Assembly: GCF_045862785.1 (NCBI RefSeq)
Contig: NZ_BQXO01000002.1
Span: 372,001 to 436,000 of the forward strand
Origin: Furfurilactobacillus curtus
GTDB taxonomy: Bacteria; Bacillota; Bacilli; Lactobacillales; Lactobacillaceae
Direction: 5' to 3'
Length of the DNA: 64,000 bases
Shown here one piece after another: positions 50,385 through 58,818 of this stretch. The position numbers were made by a program, and so were the translations under genes. Numbering within the stretch: position 1 is the first letter of the stretch; the number at the start of each line of letters is the position of its first letter. The notes beneath the pieces were generated by a model, which had not been told where the DNA came from, made no database searches, and worked only from the letters and a program-made list of their open reading frames with translations.

Positions 50385-51342
50385 ACGAACTAGGTATGGC
50401 CAAATATTGATTCTTCTATTAGCGGTATTACTGGTTGGTTGTGGGTCATCAAAGAAAACAGCTCACTCGTCTAATCATCAGCCAACGCCAGTGACCGATT
50501 TGAAACTGTCGGTTGGGCATTCGATCGATGCATTGCCATTATATGTGGCGGCGCAGCAAGGATATTTTACCGCCCATCACTTAAATGTCACATTAATGGT
50601 TCAACTCAACGCCAGTGAACGGGTCAGCGCACTTCAAAAACACCAGGTTGATGGCGCCGTGGTTGGCGTGCCTGAGCTAATGTCGGCTAATTCGACTAAG
50701 GCCGCTGGACAAATAGTGAGCTTGACGACGAATTACGTGACGATCATGACGATTAATGATGAGGTTACGTCGCTGGCCGATTTAAATGGCGGACGAGTGG
50801 GGGTTGTCGCATCATCAACGGCTGCGTATGCCACTACGCAGTTATTAGATCACGCAGGACTGACTGATACTGTAATGATTCAAAACTATGCGAATGAAGC
50901 AGAGCTATTGGCTGCTTTAAATACCGGAGCTGTGACAGCGGTTAGCTTGCCAGACCCGGCGGCGAGTCAGTTGCGACGCAATGGTGCTCGTTCGATTGCC
51001 CAAACTAAAGCCGGACAAGCCAACACAGCACTAGTGATAAATCAAACGATGCTAGTTCATCACTCGGATGCTATGCGCCAATTCATGCTCGCCTATAATC
51101 AAGCCGTTCGTTGGTTGAATAGTCACCCTAATAGTCTTGATTATCAGATGATTTTGACAAAAAAACTCGGTTATCCTGCGACGCAAGTATCAGCATTGGC
51201 GTTGCCGCGGTTTCAAACGGCTAACGCTGTCTCTGTCCAAACAATAGATGAAATGCATGATTGGCTAGCCCAAACGCAACCGGATCTAAAATTAGCGCCG
51301 AGTGCAGCCTACCGTAGTCCGTTATTGGCACCGAAAAAATAA
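50368..51342 (+). CDS. orphan ABC substrate-binding lipoprotein (NMT1/SsuA-like)
   Basis: A 324-residue extracellular binding protein with a type II signal peptide: hydrophobic LILLLAVLLVG followed by lipobox Cys. The mature part (LKLSVGHSIDALPLYVAAQQGYF; GRVGVVASSTAAYATTQLL) fits the nitrate/sulfonate/thiamine-precursor class of periplasmic binding proteins (SsuA/THI5-like). There is no ATPase or permease gene nearby. It overlaps the DUF805 gene by 17 nt. The start may be the ATG at 50368 or 50371; only a weak AGTGAG ribosome site is present, so coupled translation is likely. Function unknown. Confidence 0.75.
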   Translation: MMIKHKRTRYGQILILLLAVLLVGCGSSKKTAHSSNHQPTPVTDLKLSVGHSIDALPLYVAAQQGYFTAHHLNVTLMVQLNASERVSALQKHQVDGAVVGVPELMSANSTKAAGQIVSLTTNYVTIMTINDEVTSLADLNGGRVGVVASSTAAYATTQLLDHAGLTDTVMIQNYANEAELLAALNTGAVTAVSLPDPAASQLRRNGARSIAQTKAGQANTALVINQTMLVHHSDAMRQFMLAYNQAVRWLNSHPNSLDYQMILTKKLGYPATQVSALALPRFQTANAVSVQTIDEMHDWLAQTQPDLKLAPSAAYRSPLLAPKK

Positions 51343-51360
51343 AAATGAGGCTATTTAGAC

Positions 51361-51687
51361 ATGATTAACGTGTTAAACTTCGTCACGACCTTTGCCGTGG
51401 CGGTATATGGGATTTGGATTATTGTGACTGCTCAGTTAAAAAAGTCACGGCCGGCCCAACAATTCCAACTGTGGTTGCTATTGGGTGGAATTTTAATCTT
51501 ATGCCAGGTGTTGTTCACCAAAGAACGTTTACTGGGTGTTTTATTGCTACTGAGTGGCTGTATTGTCGTTTCAATTGTTGAGTATTTAATCGATCGTCAA
51601 AACCACGACCAGATTAATTGGCGGGTGCATATTTTGCGAGCATTAGGTGAATTGGTCCTGATTGTGTGGGCTTGGTTCGTTGGCTAA
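51361..51687 (+). CDS. hypothetical membrane protein, 108 aa
   Basis: A 108-residue protein with three or four hydrophobic segments and a basic/polar loop (DRQNHDQINWRVH). I do not recognise a family. A TGAGG site is 10 nt before the ATG. It begins 18 nt after the orphan binding protein, so DUF805, lipoprotein and this gene form a three-gene cluster. Confidence 0.6.
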   Translation: MINVLNFVTTFAVAVYGIWIIVTAQLKKSRPAQQFQLWLLLGGILILCQVLFTKERLLGVLLLLSGCIVVSIVEYLIDRQNHDQINWRVHILRALGELVLIVWAWFVG

Positions 51688-51860
51688 TCAATTTGATCAC
51701 AATCAAGACTTATATCACATTAGGTTGCAATGGTTGGCGTTTTATTCAAGGTTACGACACGTTGTTCGTGGCATTGCTAATGGGCATTTAATTCGCTCTT
51801 CTACATTAGAGCCATTATAATAAGAGGAGGAATGATTGAACTGCTAGAGGAGGTCCAACC
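51688..51860. promoter_or_regulatory. upstream region of the metal ATPase with two Shine-Dalgarno sites
   Basis: TATAAT at 51816-51821 is followed by AAGAGGAGG (51822-51830) and, 17 nt later, GAGGAGG for the ATPase. The first site overlaps a 20-codon ORF (ATG 51832) that runs into the ATPase gene in another frame; spacing to it is too short to trust. Confidence 0.35.
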
Positions 51861-53720
51861 ATGCGTAATTATCGACGATTATGGAGTGTTTTAGTCGCGA
51901 GTACGGTGGCCTTGATTTTGGCGTTTGGGTTGTCTCGACCGATGCTGGCTCAGTGGCTTATTACGATCACTGGAGTGCTGATCGCATTATTAATGTTGTG
52001 GGATATGATTCAGACCTTAAAAGAAGGTCAATTCGGAATCGATTTATTAGCCATTACAGCGGTAGCTGCGACATTAGCGGTAGGCGAGTATTGGGCTGCC
52101 ATGATCGTATTATTAATGCTAACTGGTGGAGATGCATTAGAAGATTATGCCGCCCACAAGGCTAAACGAGAATTGAAAACATTGTTGGATCAAACACCAA
52201 CTAAAGCTCATCGTAAGATAAAAAATGAATTTGAAGATGTCAGTGTTGATGAAGTTAAAATCAATGATGTGTTGGTGGTCAAACCTAGTGAACAAGTTCC
52301 AGTCGACGGTCAGGTGCTTAGCGGAGTAAGTTTGGTCAATGAAGCTAGTCTGACGGGTGAGTCAACACCGATTGAAAAGCATGCTGGCGCAGAACTAATG
52401 TCGGGTACGATTAACGGGGATGCGGCTTTGACAATGCTTGTCACCAAAGTGGCCGCAGATAGTCAATATCAGGGGATTGTTCACTTAGTCCGAGAATCTG
52501 AAGCAAGGCCAGCACGATTTGTTCGCATGGCCGATCGTTATGCAGTACCTTTCACTGTAGTGGCCTATGTGATTGCTGGACTCGCTTGGTGGTGGTCCGG
52601 AGATCCGGTTCGTTTTGCGCAAGTCCTAGTCGTTGCTTCACCGTGTCCGCTGATTTTGGCGGCACCGATTGCGTTAGTCTCAGGAATGAGCCGCACTAGT
52701 CGTCACGGAATCATTGTGAAATCTGGTACAACATTAGAGAAGTTAGCCAAGGCTAAGACGTTTGCGTTTGACAAGACGGGTACGATTACGAGCGGTTGTT
52801 TGAGTGTTAAGCAGGTAGAAGCGTGCGCCCCATGGACTGCCGAACAAGTCCTACAACTGGCAGCTTCTGCTGAACAGCAATCGACGCATATTTTAGCGCG
52901 TTCATTGACCGCTGCCGTGACAACGTTGCTGCCTGTGAAAGATGTTAGTGAGGTGACAGCGTTCGGTGTCTCCGCAGTGGTAGATGGGCATCGAGTGAAA
53001 GCAGGAAAAGCAGCTTTTGCTGGAGCGTCAACAAAGGTGGACAGCACAGCGATTTATGTCAATATTGACGGAAAATACGCTGGTGTTATTAGCTTAGCCG
53101 ATCATATTCGACCGGAAGCATCTACAACGATGAGTATGCTGCACCGATTAGGTGCCCAGCGATTGATGATGATTTCAGGAGATCAGCAAGCAATTGCAAA
53201 TCAAATTGCCGGGCAAGTGGGCATTGATCACGTGGATGCTGAGAAATTGCCAGCCGAAAAAATTGCCGTGTTGGCTAAATTAACACCCGCGCAGCGACCG
53301 GTTGTGATGATTGGTGACGGCGTTAACGACGCCCCGTCATTGGCCATGGCTGATGTAGGAATTGCCATGGGCGCCCATGGAGCAACGGCTGCCAGTGAAT
53401 CTGCCGATGCGGTCGTGTTAAAAGATGATTTAAGTAAAGTCGCAGCAGTGACACTGATTGCACAGGATACGATGGTCATTGCGCGTCAAGCGGTGCTGAT
53501 TGGAATTGCGATCTGTACGGGCCTGATGGTAATCGCTAGCTTTGGACTTATCCCGGCCATTTTGGGGGCATTGTGCCAAGAAATTGTCGATACGGTCACA
53601 ATATTGTATGCGCTTCGTGCTCGTACTGGTCGTCGTGTTGTACAGGCCTCCGACACGAATGTTAAGTCAGGTGAAACAGTTGCTAAGTCTGAGCCCTCAT
53701 CACTAAACGTCGTGGAATAA
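51861..53720 (+). CDS. heavy-metal translocating P1B-type ATPase without metal-binding domain
   Basis: A 619-residue, membrane-embedded ATPase. The membrane metal motif is SPCPL (260-262) as in the P1B-4 group, with the phosphorylated Asp304 in DKTGTIT, TGES in the A domain and GDGVNDAPSLAMADVGIAMG at the hinge. There is no N-terminal metal-binding domain. The usual nucleotide-site HP dipeptide reads STHILARS, and the last membrane helix (GALCQEIVDTVTILYALRA) lacks the HEG motif of canonical P1B-4 pumps. Substrate is therefore open (Co, Zn, Cd or Mn). Single gene with GAGGAGG before the ATG. Confidence 0.88.
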   Translation: MRNYRRLWSVLVASTVALILAFGLSRPMLAQWLITITGVLIALLMLWDMIQTLKEGQFGIDLLAITAVAATLAVGEYWAAMIVLLMLTGGDALEDYAAHKAKRELKTLLDQTPTKAHRKIKNEFEDVSVDEVKINDVLVVKPSEQVPVDGQVLSGVSLVNEASLTGESTPIEKHAGAELMSGTINGDAALTMLVTKVAADSQYQGIVHLVRESEARPARFVRMADRYAVPFTVVAYVIAGLAWWWSGDPVRFAQVLVVASPCPLILAAPIALVSGMSRTSRHGIIVKSGTTLEKLAKAKTFAFDKTGTITSGCLSVKQVEACAPWTAEQVLQLAASAEQQSTHILARSLTAAVTTLLPVKDVSEVTAFGVSAVVDGHRVKAGKAAFAGASTKVDSTAIYVNIDGKYAGVISLADHIRPEASTTMSMLHRLGAQRLMMISGDQQAIANQIAGQVGIDHVDAEKLPAEKIAVLAKLTPAQRPVVMIGDGVNDAPSLAMADVGIAMGAHGATAASESADAVVLKDDLSKVAAVTLIAQDTMVIARQAVLIGIAICTGLMVIASFGLIPAILGALCQEIVDTVTILYALRARTGRRVVQASDTNVKSGETVAKSEPSSLNVVE

Positions 53721-53770
53721 TGATATTAAAGCGAATAAGTTGCGTGTGTCAGTATCACAAATAACTCAAG

Positions 53771-53936
53771 AACGGGACATAAGTCGGTAAGTGACGAGCA
53801 CTAAGAGCGAACTGCGAATGATGATGGTTTATTCATCGTTGGCAGTTCGCTCTTAGGCGGTGTTGCTTGACTTATGTCCCGTGTTTTGGCTAGTTAGATT
53901 GGAAATGAAATTTAGATTTTAGTTTTGTCCCAGACT
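53771..53936. repeat. repeat family 2, copy B, with nested inverted repeats
   Basis: Outer arms ACGGGACATAAGTC (53772-53785) and GACTTATGTCCCGT (53869-53882), inner arms CTAAGAGCGAACTGC (53801-53815) and GCAGTTCGCTCTTAG (53842-53856). The right-hand part matches copy A at 46383-46443 inverted. Lies between the ATPase gene and the converging pepX. Confidence 0.8.
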
Positions 53937-53977
53937 CTGGGTTATTTGGGTTGTTTTAATTAAGTCAAACAATGGCT

Positions 53978-56410
53978 TTATTTAAAGGGGATATCGACAA
54001 AGCTTTGATCTAAGACAATCGAATAGCGCAGATCTTGATTGCCGCGAACAGTCATCCCAAAGTCTGTCGCATAGACTACGAGTCCGAGTTGATGGCCTAC
54101 AGGTAGGTGATAGAAGGTTGGCTGTAAACTGATATCGACATCGTAAAACTGATTAGGTTTTAGCTCATCGTTTTGCCAAGGATGTTGTCGATTTTGTAGA
54201 TTGATGTGTCCTTTAGTGATCATCTTGAATGGTGTAGTGTGATTGGCCAGCGTGAATTCACGCAGTGCATCCTCACGCCAACGATAACCTAAATCTAGAC
54301 CATGGGCGTTTAACGTCGTTGGCGAGACGTTGAAGCGCTTGGATTGGCCGTAGTCGACGAGTTGAAAACTCAAAAGGCCTAATGGCTGGTTAACAGCCAC
54401 TGAGACATGAACGGCGACATTGCCGTCGATGGTGCGGTCTTTGGCGAACTGACTTGTCTTCATTAACAGGCGCGCATCGGCTAAATTGTTCTTGCTGTCC
54501 GTCAGTAAGTCTTGCTGCCACTGCTCGTTGTGATCTCGATATTGATTGAAGACAGCCTCGGGTAAATGATCATTAAATGATTGGGCACTGTGCGTGGCGG
54601 GAGCATCCACCAAGGCGTCATTGGCAAAGAAGTAGCGTTGCTTGGATACACTTGGTTCCGCCCAGTCTTGATAAGATGTCCAGGTCTCTGGCGTCAGATT
54701 GTCTTGAATCAAAACATCAGGTAAAACAGTTGTAGCGCCATTATCAAGACCGTATAATTCATGACTCAACCACAAATTCATCATGTCCGTGTAGTCTAAT
54801 GATCGAAATGCATTGATGTAGATATGTTGGCCTTGATGGAGGATGATCTTTTTAGTGATCGGTAGGCCCCGGAGTCCAGCCCATAGACGCTCAACATTAT
54901 GCGGTTTGACATTCCAGTCATTGAGGCCGTGTACCATAATGATGTCGGCCTTGATCTGACTGAGGTTCTTTCGGTAATTACGTTCATCCCAAAATCGATT
55001 GTAATTGCCACTTTCTCGATCCATGCCGGCTTGTAAAGTCGCTAGTTCGGCGTCAAAGATCGGCTTAATTCGGCGATAATCGGCAGGCGCCAACATTCGG
55101 CTAAAAGTTTCGACTGCTAAGACATCTGCATCTTCGCCGGGAAAGCCACCAGGTGCAACGACTAAACCATTTTCTCGGTAATAGTCATACCACGATGAAA
55201 TCGCGGCTTCAGAAATAATCGTCTTTAAGCCATCAACGCCTGTCGTCGCAGCAGCTGTCGCTAAAGTACCCAAATAAGAACGTCCCGTCATCGCGATACT
55301 GCCATTACACCACCAAGCTGTGATGGCCACCTGATCCGTGCGATTTGTAAAAGCTTTTCGTGATCCGTTAAGCCATTCAATGATTGCTACCGTGGCCTGC
55401 GTTTGCTCAACAGAACCACAAGTTTGGACGCCGTCAGAGTCTAAGGTACCGATGCCAGCAGCGTAAACGGCCGCAAATCCGCGAGCCAAGAAGTAGTCAT
55501 TTAAGGTATAACTAGCTTCGCGGCCAAATGTTTCCGCTGCGATTGTCGTTTCCGTATTGACGGCACGTGGCTGAGGCAGCGTATCGGCTTGATCGGGTTG
55601 ATAAGCGATATCCTCATAGCGCGTTTGATCTGGCGTTTTAGCCGTTAAAGCCACATTGACATTATGGGTCATGCTTTCACCAGCTTCATCATTGGTACCT
55701 TGGTTATAAGGACTGGCGGTATATAAGACCGGAATTTTAAGACCAGTATTGGTATCTGCTGGTCGGATGATTTCCGTTTTTAACAAGTCAAGTTGTCCGT
55801 CATGATCGGAATCGACGCTACTTTCAACATAGACAACTTCACGAATGAGGGTGGCAGTGTCAAAAACGGGTTGTGCTTTGCCATTAAAGAATAATGGTTT
55901 TTGGTCGGTGGGTAATGTATAAAAATTAGTGAAGTAACCATTGGTCGCTAAGTGGTCTAAGTAAGTCTGACCTGTTTTAGTATGGGTGGTTAAAAGGAGA
56001 TACCAAGCGGCTAAGACATCTGCTTTTGTCCACGTGACTTGTTTACTTTGATGAAGGGGTAATTGAATCGTTCGCATCGCCGTCAATGGATCGGTAAGGT
56101 CAAAATCAACATCAACTGAAAAGCCTAATAATTGCAAGGCAACGCGGTAAAAGACCGTTGCAGTGACCGGCTTTTCTTGATCAAGCCAGTTGCTAAGGTC
56201 TAACGTTGGCGTTGCTAGGTAGTTGGCAAGCTTTTCATCAAATCCAGCACCAGTTTTGACGGATAGAAAGGCTTTTCGCAGCAGTAAACGGTAGGTGAAT
56301 ACACCGTTTGTTGCTTTAGCGATTGGCTCATCGTAAAAACGAATTTGTTGTAATTCATCGATTGCTGTTTCTAGGTCAACATTTAAACGAGCAAACTGAT
56401 TATTTTTCAT
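53978..56410 (-). CDS. pepX: Xaa-Pro dipeptidyl-peptidase PepX
   Basis: A 810-residue serine peptidase that removes Xaa-Pro dipeptides from the N-terminus of proline-rich peptides such as casein fragments. The nucleophile Ser378 lies in MTGRSYLGT, the catalytic Asp in VHGLNDWNV and the His in HQGQHIY. The WWCNG segment and length match the family, and the N-terminal dimerisation region and C-terminal jelly-roll are present. No signal peptide, so intracellular. AAGGAG is 8 nt before the ATG. It is a single-gene unit and complements PepO and the PepI-like enzyme encoded in this window. Confidence 0.96.
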   Translation of the reverse strand: MKNNQFARLNVDLETAIDELQQIRFYDEPIAKATNGVFTYRLLLRKAFLSVKTGAGFDEKLANYLATPTLDLSNWLDQEKPVTATVFYRVALQLLGFSVDVDFDLTDPLTAMRTIQLPLHQSKQVTWTKADVLAAWYLLLTTHTKTGQTYLDHLATNGYFTNFYTLPTDQKPLFFNGKAQPVFDTATLIREVVYVESSVDSDHDGQLDLLKTEIIRPADTNTGLKIPVLYTASPYNQGTNDEAGESMTHNVNVALTAKTPDQTRYEDIAYQPDQADTLPQPRAVNTETTIAAETFGREASYTLNDYFLARGFAAVYAAGIGTLDSDGVQTCGSVEQTQATVAIIEWLNGSRKAFTNRTDQVAITAWWCNGSIAMTGRSYLGTLATAAATTGVDGLKTIISEAAISSWYDYYRENGLVVAPGGFPGEDADVLAVETFSRMLAPADYRRIKPIFDAELATLQAGMDRESGNYNRFWDERNYRKNLSQIKADIIMVHGLNDWNVKPHNVERLWAGLRGLPITKKIILHQGQHIYINAFRSLDYTDMMNLWLSHELYGLDNGATTVLPDVLIQDNLTPETWTSYQDWAEPSVSKQRYFFANDALVDAPATHSAQSFNDHLPEAVFNQYRDHNEQWQQDLLTDSKNNLADARLLMKTSQFAKDRTIDGNVAVHVSVAVNQPLGLLSFQLVDYGQSKRFNVSPTTLNAHGLDLGYRWREDALREFTLANHTTPFKMITKGHINLQNRQHPWQNDELKPNQFYDVDISLQPTFYHLPVGHQLGLVVYATDFGMTVRGNQDLRYSIVLDQSFVDIPFK

Positions 56411-56700
56411 CGAAAAACTCCTTCACCGCATCATTTTTATCGTTCATTATACCGCTTTCTTTTGCTGTGCATAGGACTCAAAGCGGTCATGATTCTCGTT
56501 TATATAACAAATCACGACCGACATAGTCGCCTCATTTGAAAAAACAGCTGGATACGGCGTTCCAGCCGAATACTCGCAAAGTTCAGGTTGGCTGACAAGT
56601 GAGTAACATTGTAAAAGTTAATCTAGATATACTTTTTAATTGACAGCAACACTTATTTTCAGTAAGTTTATTCTAGAGATAAAATCGAGGAGCTTCTGCG
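56411..56700. other. intergenic region upstream of the oppA leader
   Basis: Has pepX ribosome site on the left. On the right is TTGACA at 56640-56645 with TAAGTT at 17 nt, a candidate promoter for the leader ORF that follows. No gene is supported. Confidence 0.45.
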
Positions 56701-56802
56701 ATGAAAACAAGAATGTCGAGTCAATTGAAAGTCTGTCAATCGTCCCAATTAGGGGCTTGTTTTGATTTGACGTTTTTGACAGTCGACACTTGTAGGCGGT
56801 AG
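56701..56802 (+). CDS. 33-codon leader ORF upstream of oppA
   Basis: CGAGGAG (56686-56692) is 8 nt before an ATG that opens a 33-residue ORF, MKTRMSSQLKVCQSS and so on, with three Cys and ending DTCRR. The ORF ends 20 nt before a rho-independent terminator that precedes the oppA gene. Within it GTCGAGTCAA (56714-56723) can pair with TTGAC-AG-TCGAC (56776-56787). The order small ORF, hairpin, terminator, gene is that of an attenuator. Not recognised as a known peptide. Confidence 0.45.
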   Translation: MKTRMSSQLKVCQSSQLGACFDLTFLTVDTCRR

Positions 56803-56822
56803 TAAACGTGGAATTGTGACAG

Positions 56823-56857
56823 GTCCGACCAAGTGATTCACTGGTTGGACTTTTTTA
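56823..56857 (+). terminator. terminator between leader ORF and oppA
   Basis: GTCC-GACCA pairs with TGGT-TGGAC, followed by TTTTTTATT. It lies within the presumptive 5' untranslated region of oppA, so it could be an attenuator. Confidence 0.7.
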
Positions 56858-56908
56858 TTGCCATGAGCTAAATCGATTGATGATCGTTATTTTTTGGAGG
56901 GGTAAAAA

Positions 56909-58528
56909 GTGCAAAGAAGAAAATTGACACGGATTGTTGGATTAATCACCGTTGCGTTAGTCGCAACGGTGACATTAGTGGCATGTGGTCAACAAACTGC
57001 TACGAAATCAAAGAATAATTTTCGTGTGGGGACAGTTGATGCATTGGCCACGTTGAATAGTAGTCGATACTCAGATATTAGTTCAGGAGAAGCCATTCAA
57101 AACGCGATTGAAGGGTTGTATCGCATTGACGCCCAAGGCAAACCAACATTAGCGGGCGCTAAGTCGTTGAGTGTTTCTAATGATCAACGCGTTTATACGT
57201 TCAAATTACGTGAAAATAAATGGAGCAATGGGGATCCGGTCACTGCCGCCAACTATGTTTATGCGTGGCGAAAATTAGCTGATCCAACCACTGGTTCGCC
57301 TAATGCCCAAAATATTGATCCGATTCAAAATGGTCAGGAGGTTCGTTTAGGTAAAAAGCCCCTAAATGAGCTTGGTGTGAAGGCCTTGGATAAACACACT
57401 TTGCAGGTGACGTTGGCTAATCCCGTGACCTACTTTAAAGAATTATTGACGACCGCCCCTTATGCGCCGCAAGACGAAGCTTACGTAAAAAAGCAAGGGA
57501 AGGATTATGGCACGTCTTCTCGTCACGCCATCTATAATGGACCGTTCAAAGTAACCGGATGGACGGGAACCAACGACAAATGGACGTTTGTTAAGAATAA
57601 TCAGTATTGGGACGCGAAGGCCATCAAGATTGATAAAATTTCGATGATGACCATCAAGTCCGAAAGCACGGCTGCCAATTTATATCAGTCAGGCAAGTTA
57701 GATTTCATTGATCTTGATAACGAGTATGTGAAGCAATATAAGGGTCGTAGTGGTTATCATGTTCGCAAAATTCCAGCGATTGGCTATTTGAACTTCAACA
57801 CAAAGCGACCAGCAACGGCTAATGTGCATATCCGGCGCGCCCTCGCAACTGGGTTTAATAAAACGCAATTGACGAAGGATGTGCTTCAAGATGGTTCGAC
57901 ACCGTTAGATGGTATTGTGCCAGCCAATTTTGTCACTAATGCAGCAGGCAAGGATTTTCGGGCCTACAGTGGACGTTTAACGCCTTATGATCCTTCCTAT
58001 GCGCGAAAAGAATTTAAGGAAGGCTTGAAAGAACTCGGGCAGAAGAACTTGACGTTGGAATTCTTGTCAGCGGACACGCCGGAAGCGAAGGCGGTAGCTG
58101 AATTTATGCAGAGTTCCTACCAAAAGACATTGCCAGATTTGAAGATCTCTGTGCGTGAAGTACCATTAAAGCAACGTTTAAACTTTGGTCATAATTACCA
58201 ATTCGATATTATCTATGGGATTTGGAGCCCCGACTATCAAGACCCATACCAATTCATTACCGACGGTGGCGCCTATCACCTGAATACAGATTACAAAAAT
58301 CCAACGTTCTTGAAGGACGTCGCGGAAGCGAACTCAACTTACGCCACCAATCCAACAAAGCGTTGGGAAGTGTTGAAGGATGCGGAACATGAAATCGTTA
58401 AAAACGATGCTTTCACTGCACCGGTGTTCCAAGGCGCCTACGCATACATGCAACGACCAAATGTTAAAGGATTAGTCATTGATCCGAATGGTACTGCCCT
58501 ATATTTCCGGGATGTTTACATGAAGTAA
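56909..58528 (+). CDS. oppA: oligopeptide ABC transporter substrate-binding lipoprotein OppA
   Basis: A 539-residue SBP_bac_5 family protein. The signal peptide ends in the lipobox LVAC (Cys about residue 26). LSVSNDQRVYTFKLRENKWSNGDPVTAANYVYAWRKLADP is the family signature, and the protein ends FRDVYMK. No opp permease or ATPase genes are adjacent, so it must feed a transporter encoded elsewhere. Translation starts at a GTG after TTGGAGGGG (spacing 5-7 nt). Probably supplies peptides to the peptidases of this region. The gene is preceded by a leader ORF and a terminator (above). Confidence 0.92.
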   Translation: MQRRKLTRIVGLITVALVATVTLVACGQQTATKSKNNFRVGTVDALATLNSSRYSDISSGEAIQNAIEGLYRIDAQGKPTLAGAKSLSVSNDQRVYTFKLRENKWSNGDPVTAANYVYAWRKLADPTTGSPNAQNIDPIQNGQEVRLGKKPLNELGVKALDKHTLQVTLANPVTYFKELLTTAPYAPQDEAYVKKQGKDYGTSSRHAIYNGPFKVTGWTGTNDKWTFVKNNQYWDAKAIKIDKISMMTIKSESTAANLYQSGKLDFIDLDNEYVKQYKGRSGYHVRKIPAIGYLNFNTKRPATANVHIRRALATGFNKTQLTKDVLQDGSTPLDGIVPANFVTNAAGKDFRAYSGRLTPYDPSYARKEFKEGLKELGQKNLTLEFLSADTPEAKAVAEFMQSSYQKTLPDLKISVREVPLKQRLNFGHNYQFDIIYGIWSPDYQDPYQFITDGGAYHLNTDYKNPTFLKDVAEANSTYATNPTKRWEVLKDAEHEIVKNDAFTAPVFQGAYAYMQRPNVKGLVIDPNGTALYFRDVYMK

Positions 58529-58553
58529 GTCTGTGAGTCGATACAATTAGATG

Positions 58554-58590
58554 AGTGATCTGCTGAGTAAAGCTCGGTGGATCACTTTTT
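58554..58590 (+). terminator. terminator of oppA
   Basis: AGTGATC pairs with GATCACT, with inner CTGAG/CTCGG pairing, followed by TTTTT. Confidence 0.75.
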
Positions 58591-58775
58591 GAATTTTCGT
58601 TGCCAAGGAGTGCACCGATTCCACATTGTCAGCGAGATGGTTGTGAAAAGTCAGTTTTTAGTTTTCTCAATTGATGAGGTAAAAATTAGTAAATGTTTTA
58701 GCATGAACCCATTTAAGCTTGATGAGAATGCTAGTTATTTGGGCTAGTTTCGGTTACTATGGAACTGGATGAAAA

Positions 58776-58791
58776 CGGCGTACGTACGCCG
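58776..58791. promoter_or_regulatory. 16-bp perfect palindrome upstream of potA
   Basis: CGGCGTACGTACGCCG lies 27 nt before the potA start, just before the ribosome site. It could be a repressor operator or a small mRNA hairpin close to the ribosome site. Confidence 0.5.
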
Positions 58792-58818
58792 ATTTAAGGA
58801 TGATGGAGGACTTGCGTA

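Noticed and set aside
51832..51893. 20-codon leader ORF before the metal ATPase
   Set aside because: The ribosome site is only 1-2 nt from the ATG and the ORF runs into the ATPase gene; the signal is too weak.
58760..58795. cre site before potA (GAAAACGGCGTACG)
   Set aside because: Only part of the CcpA consensus fits; the perfect palindrome explains the sequence better.
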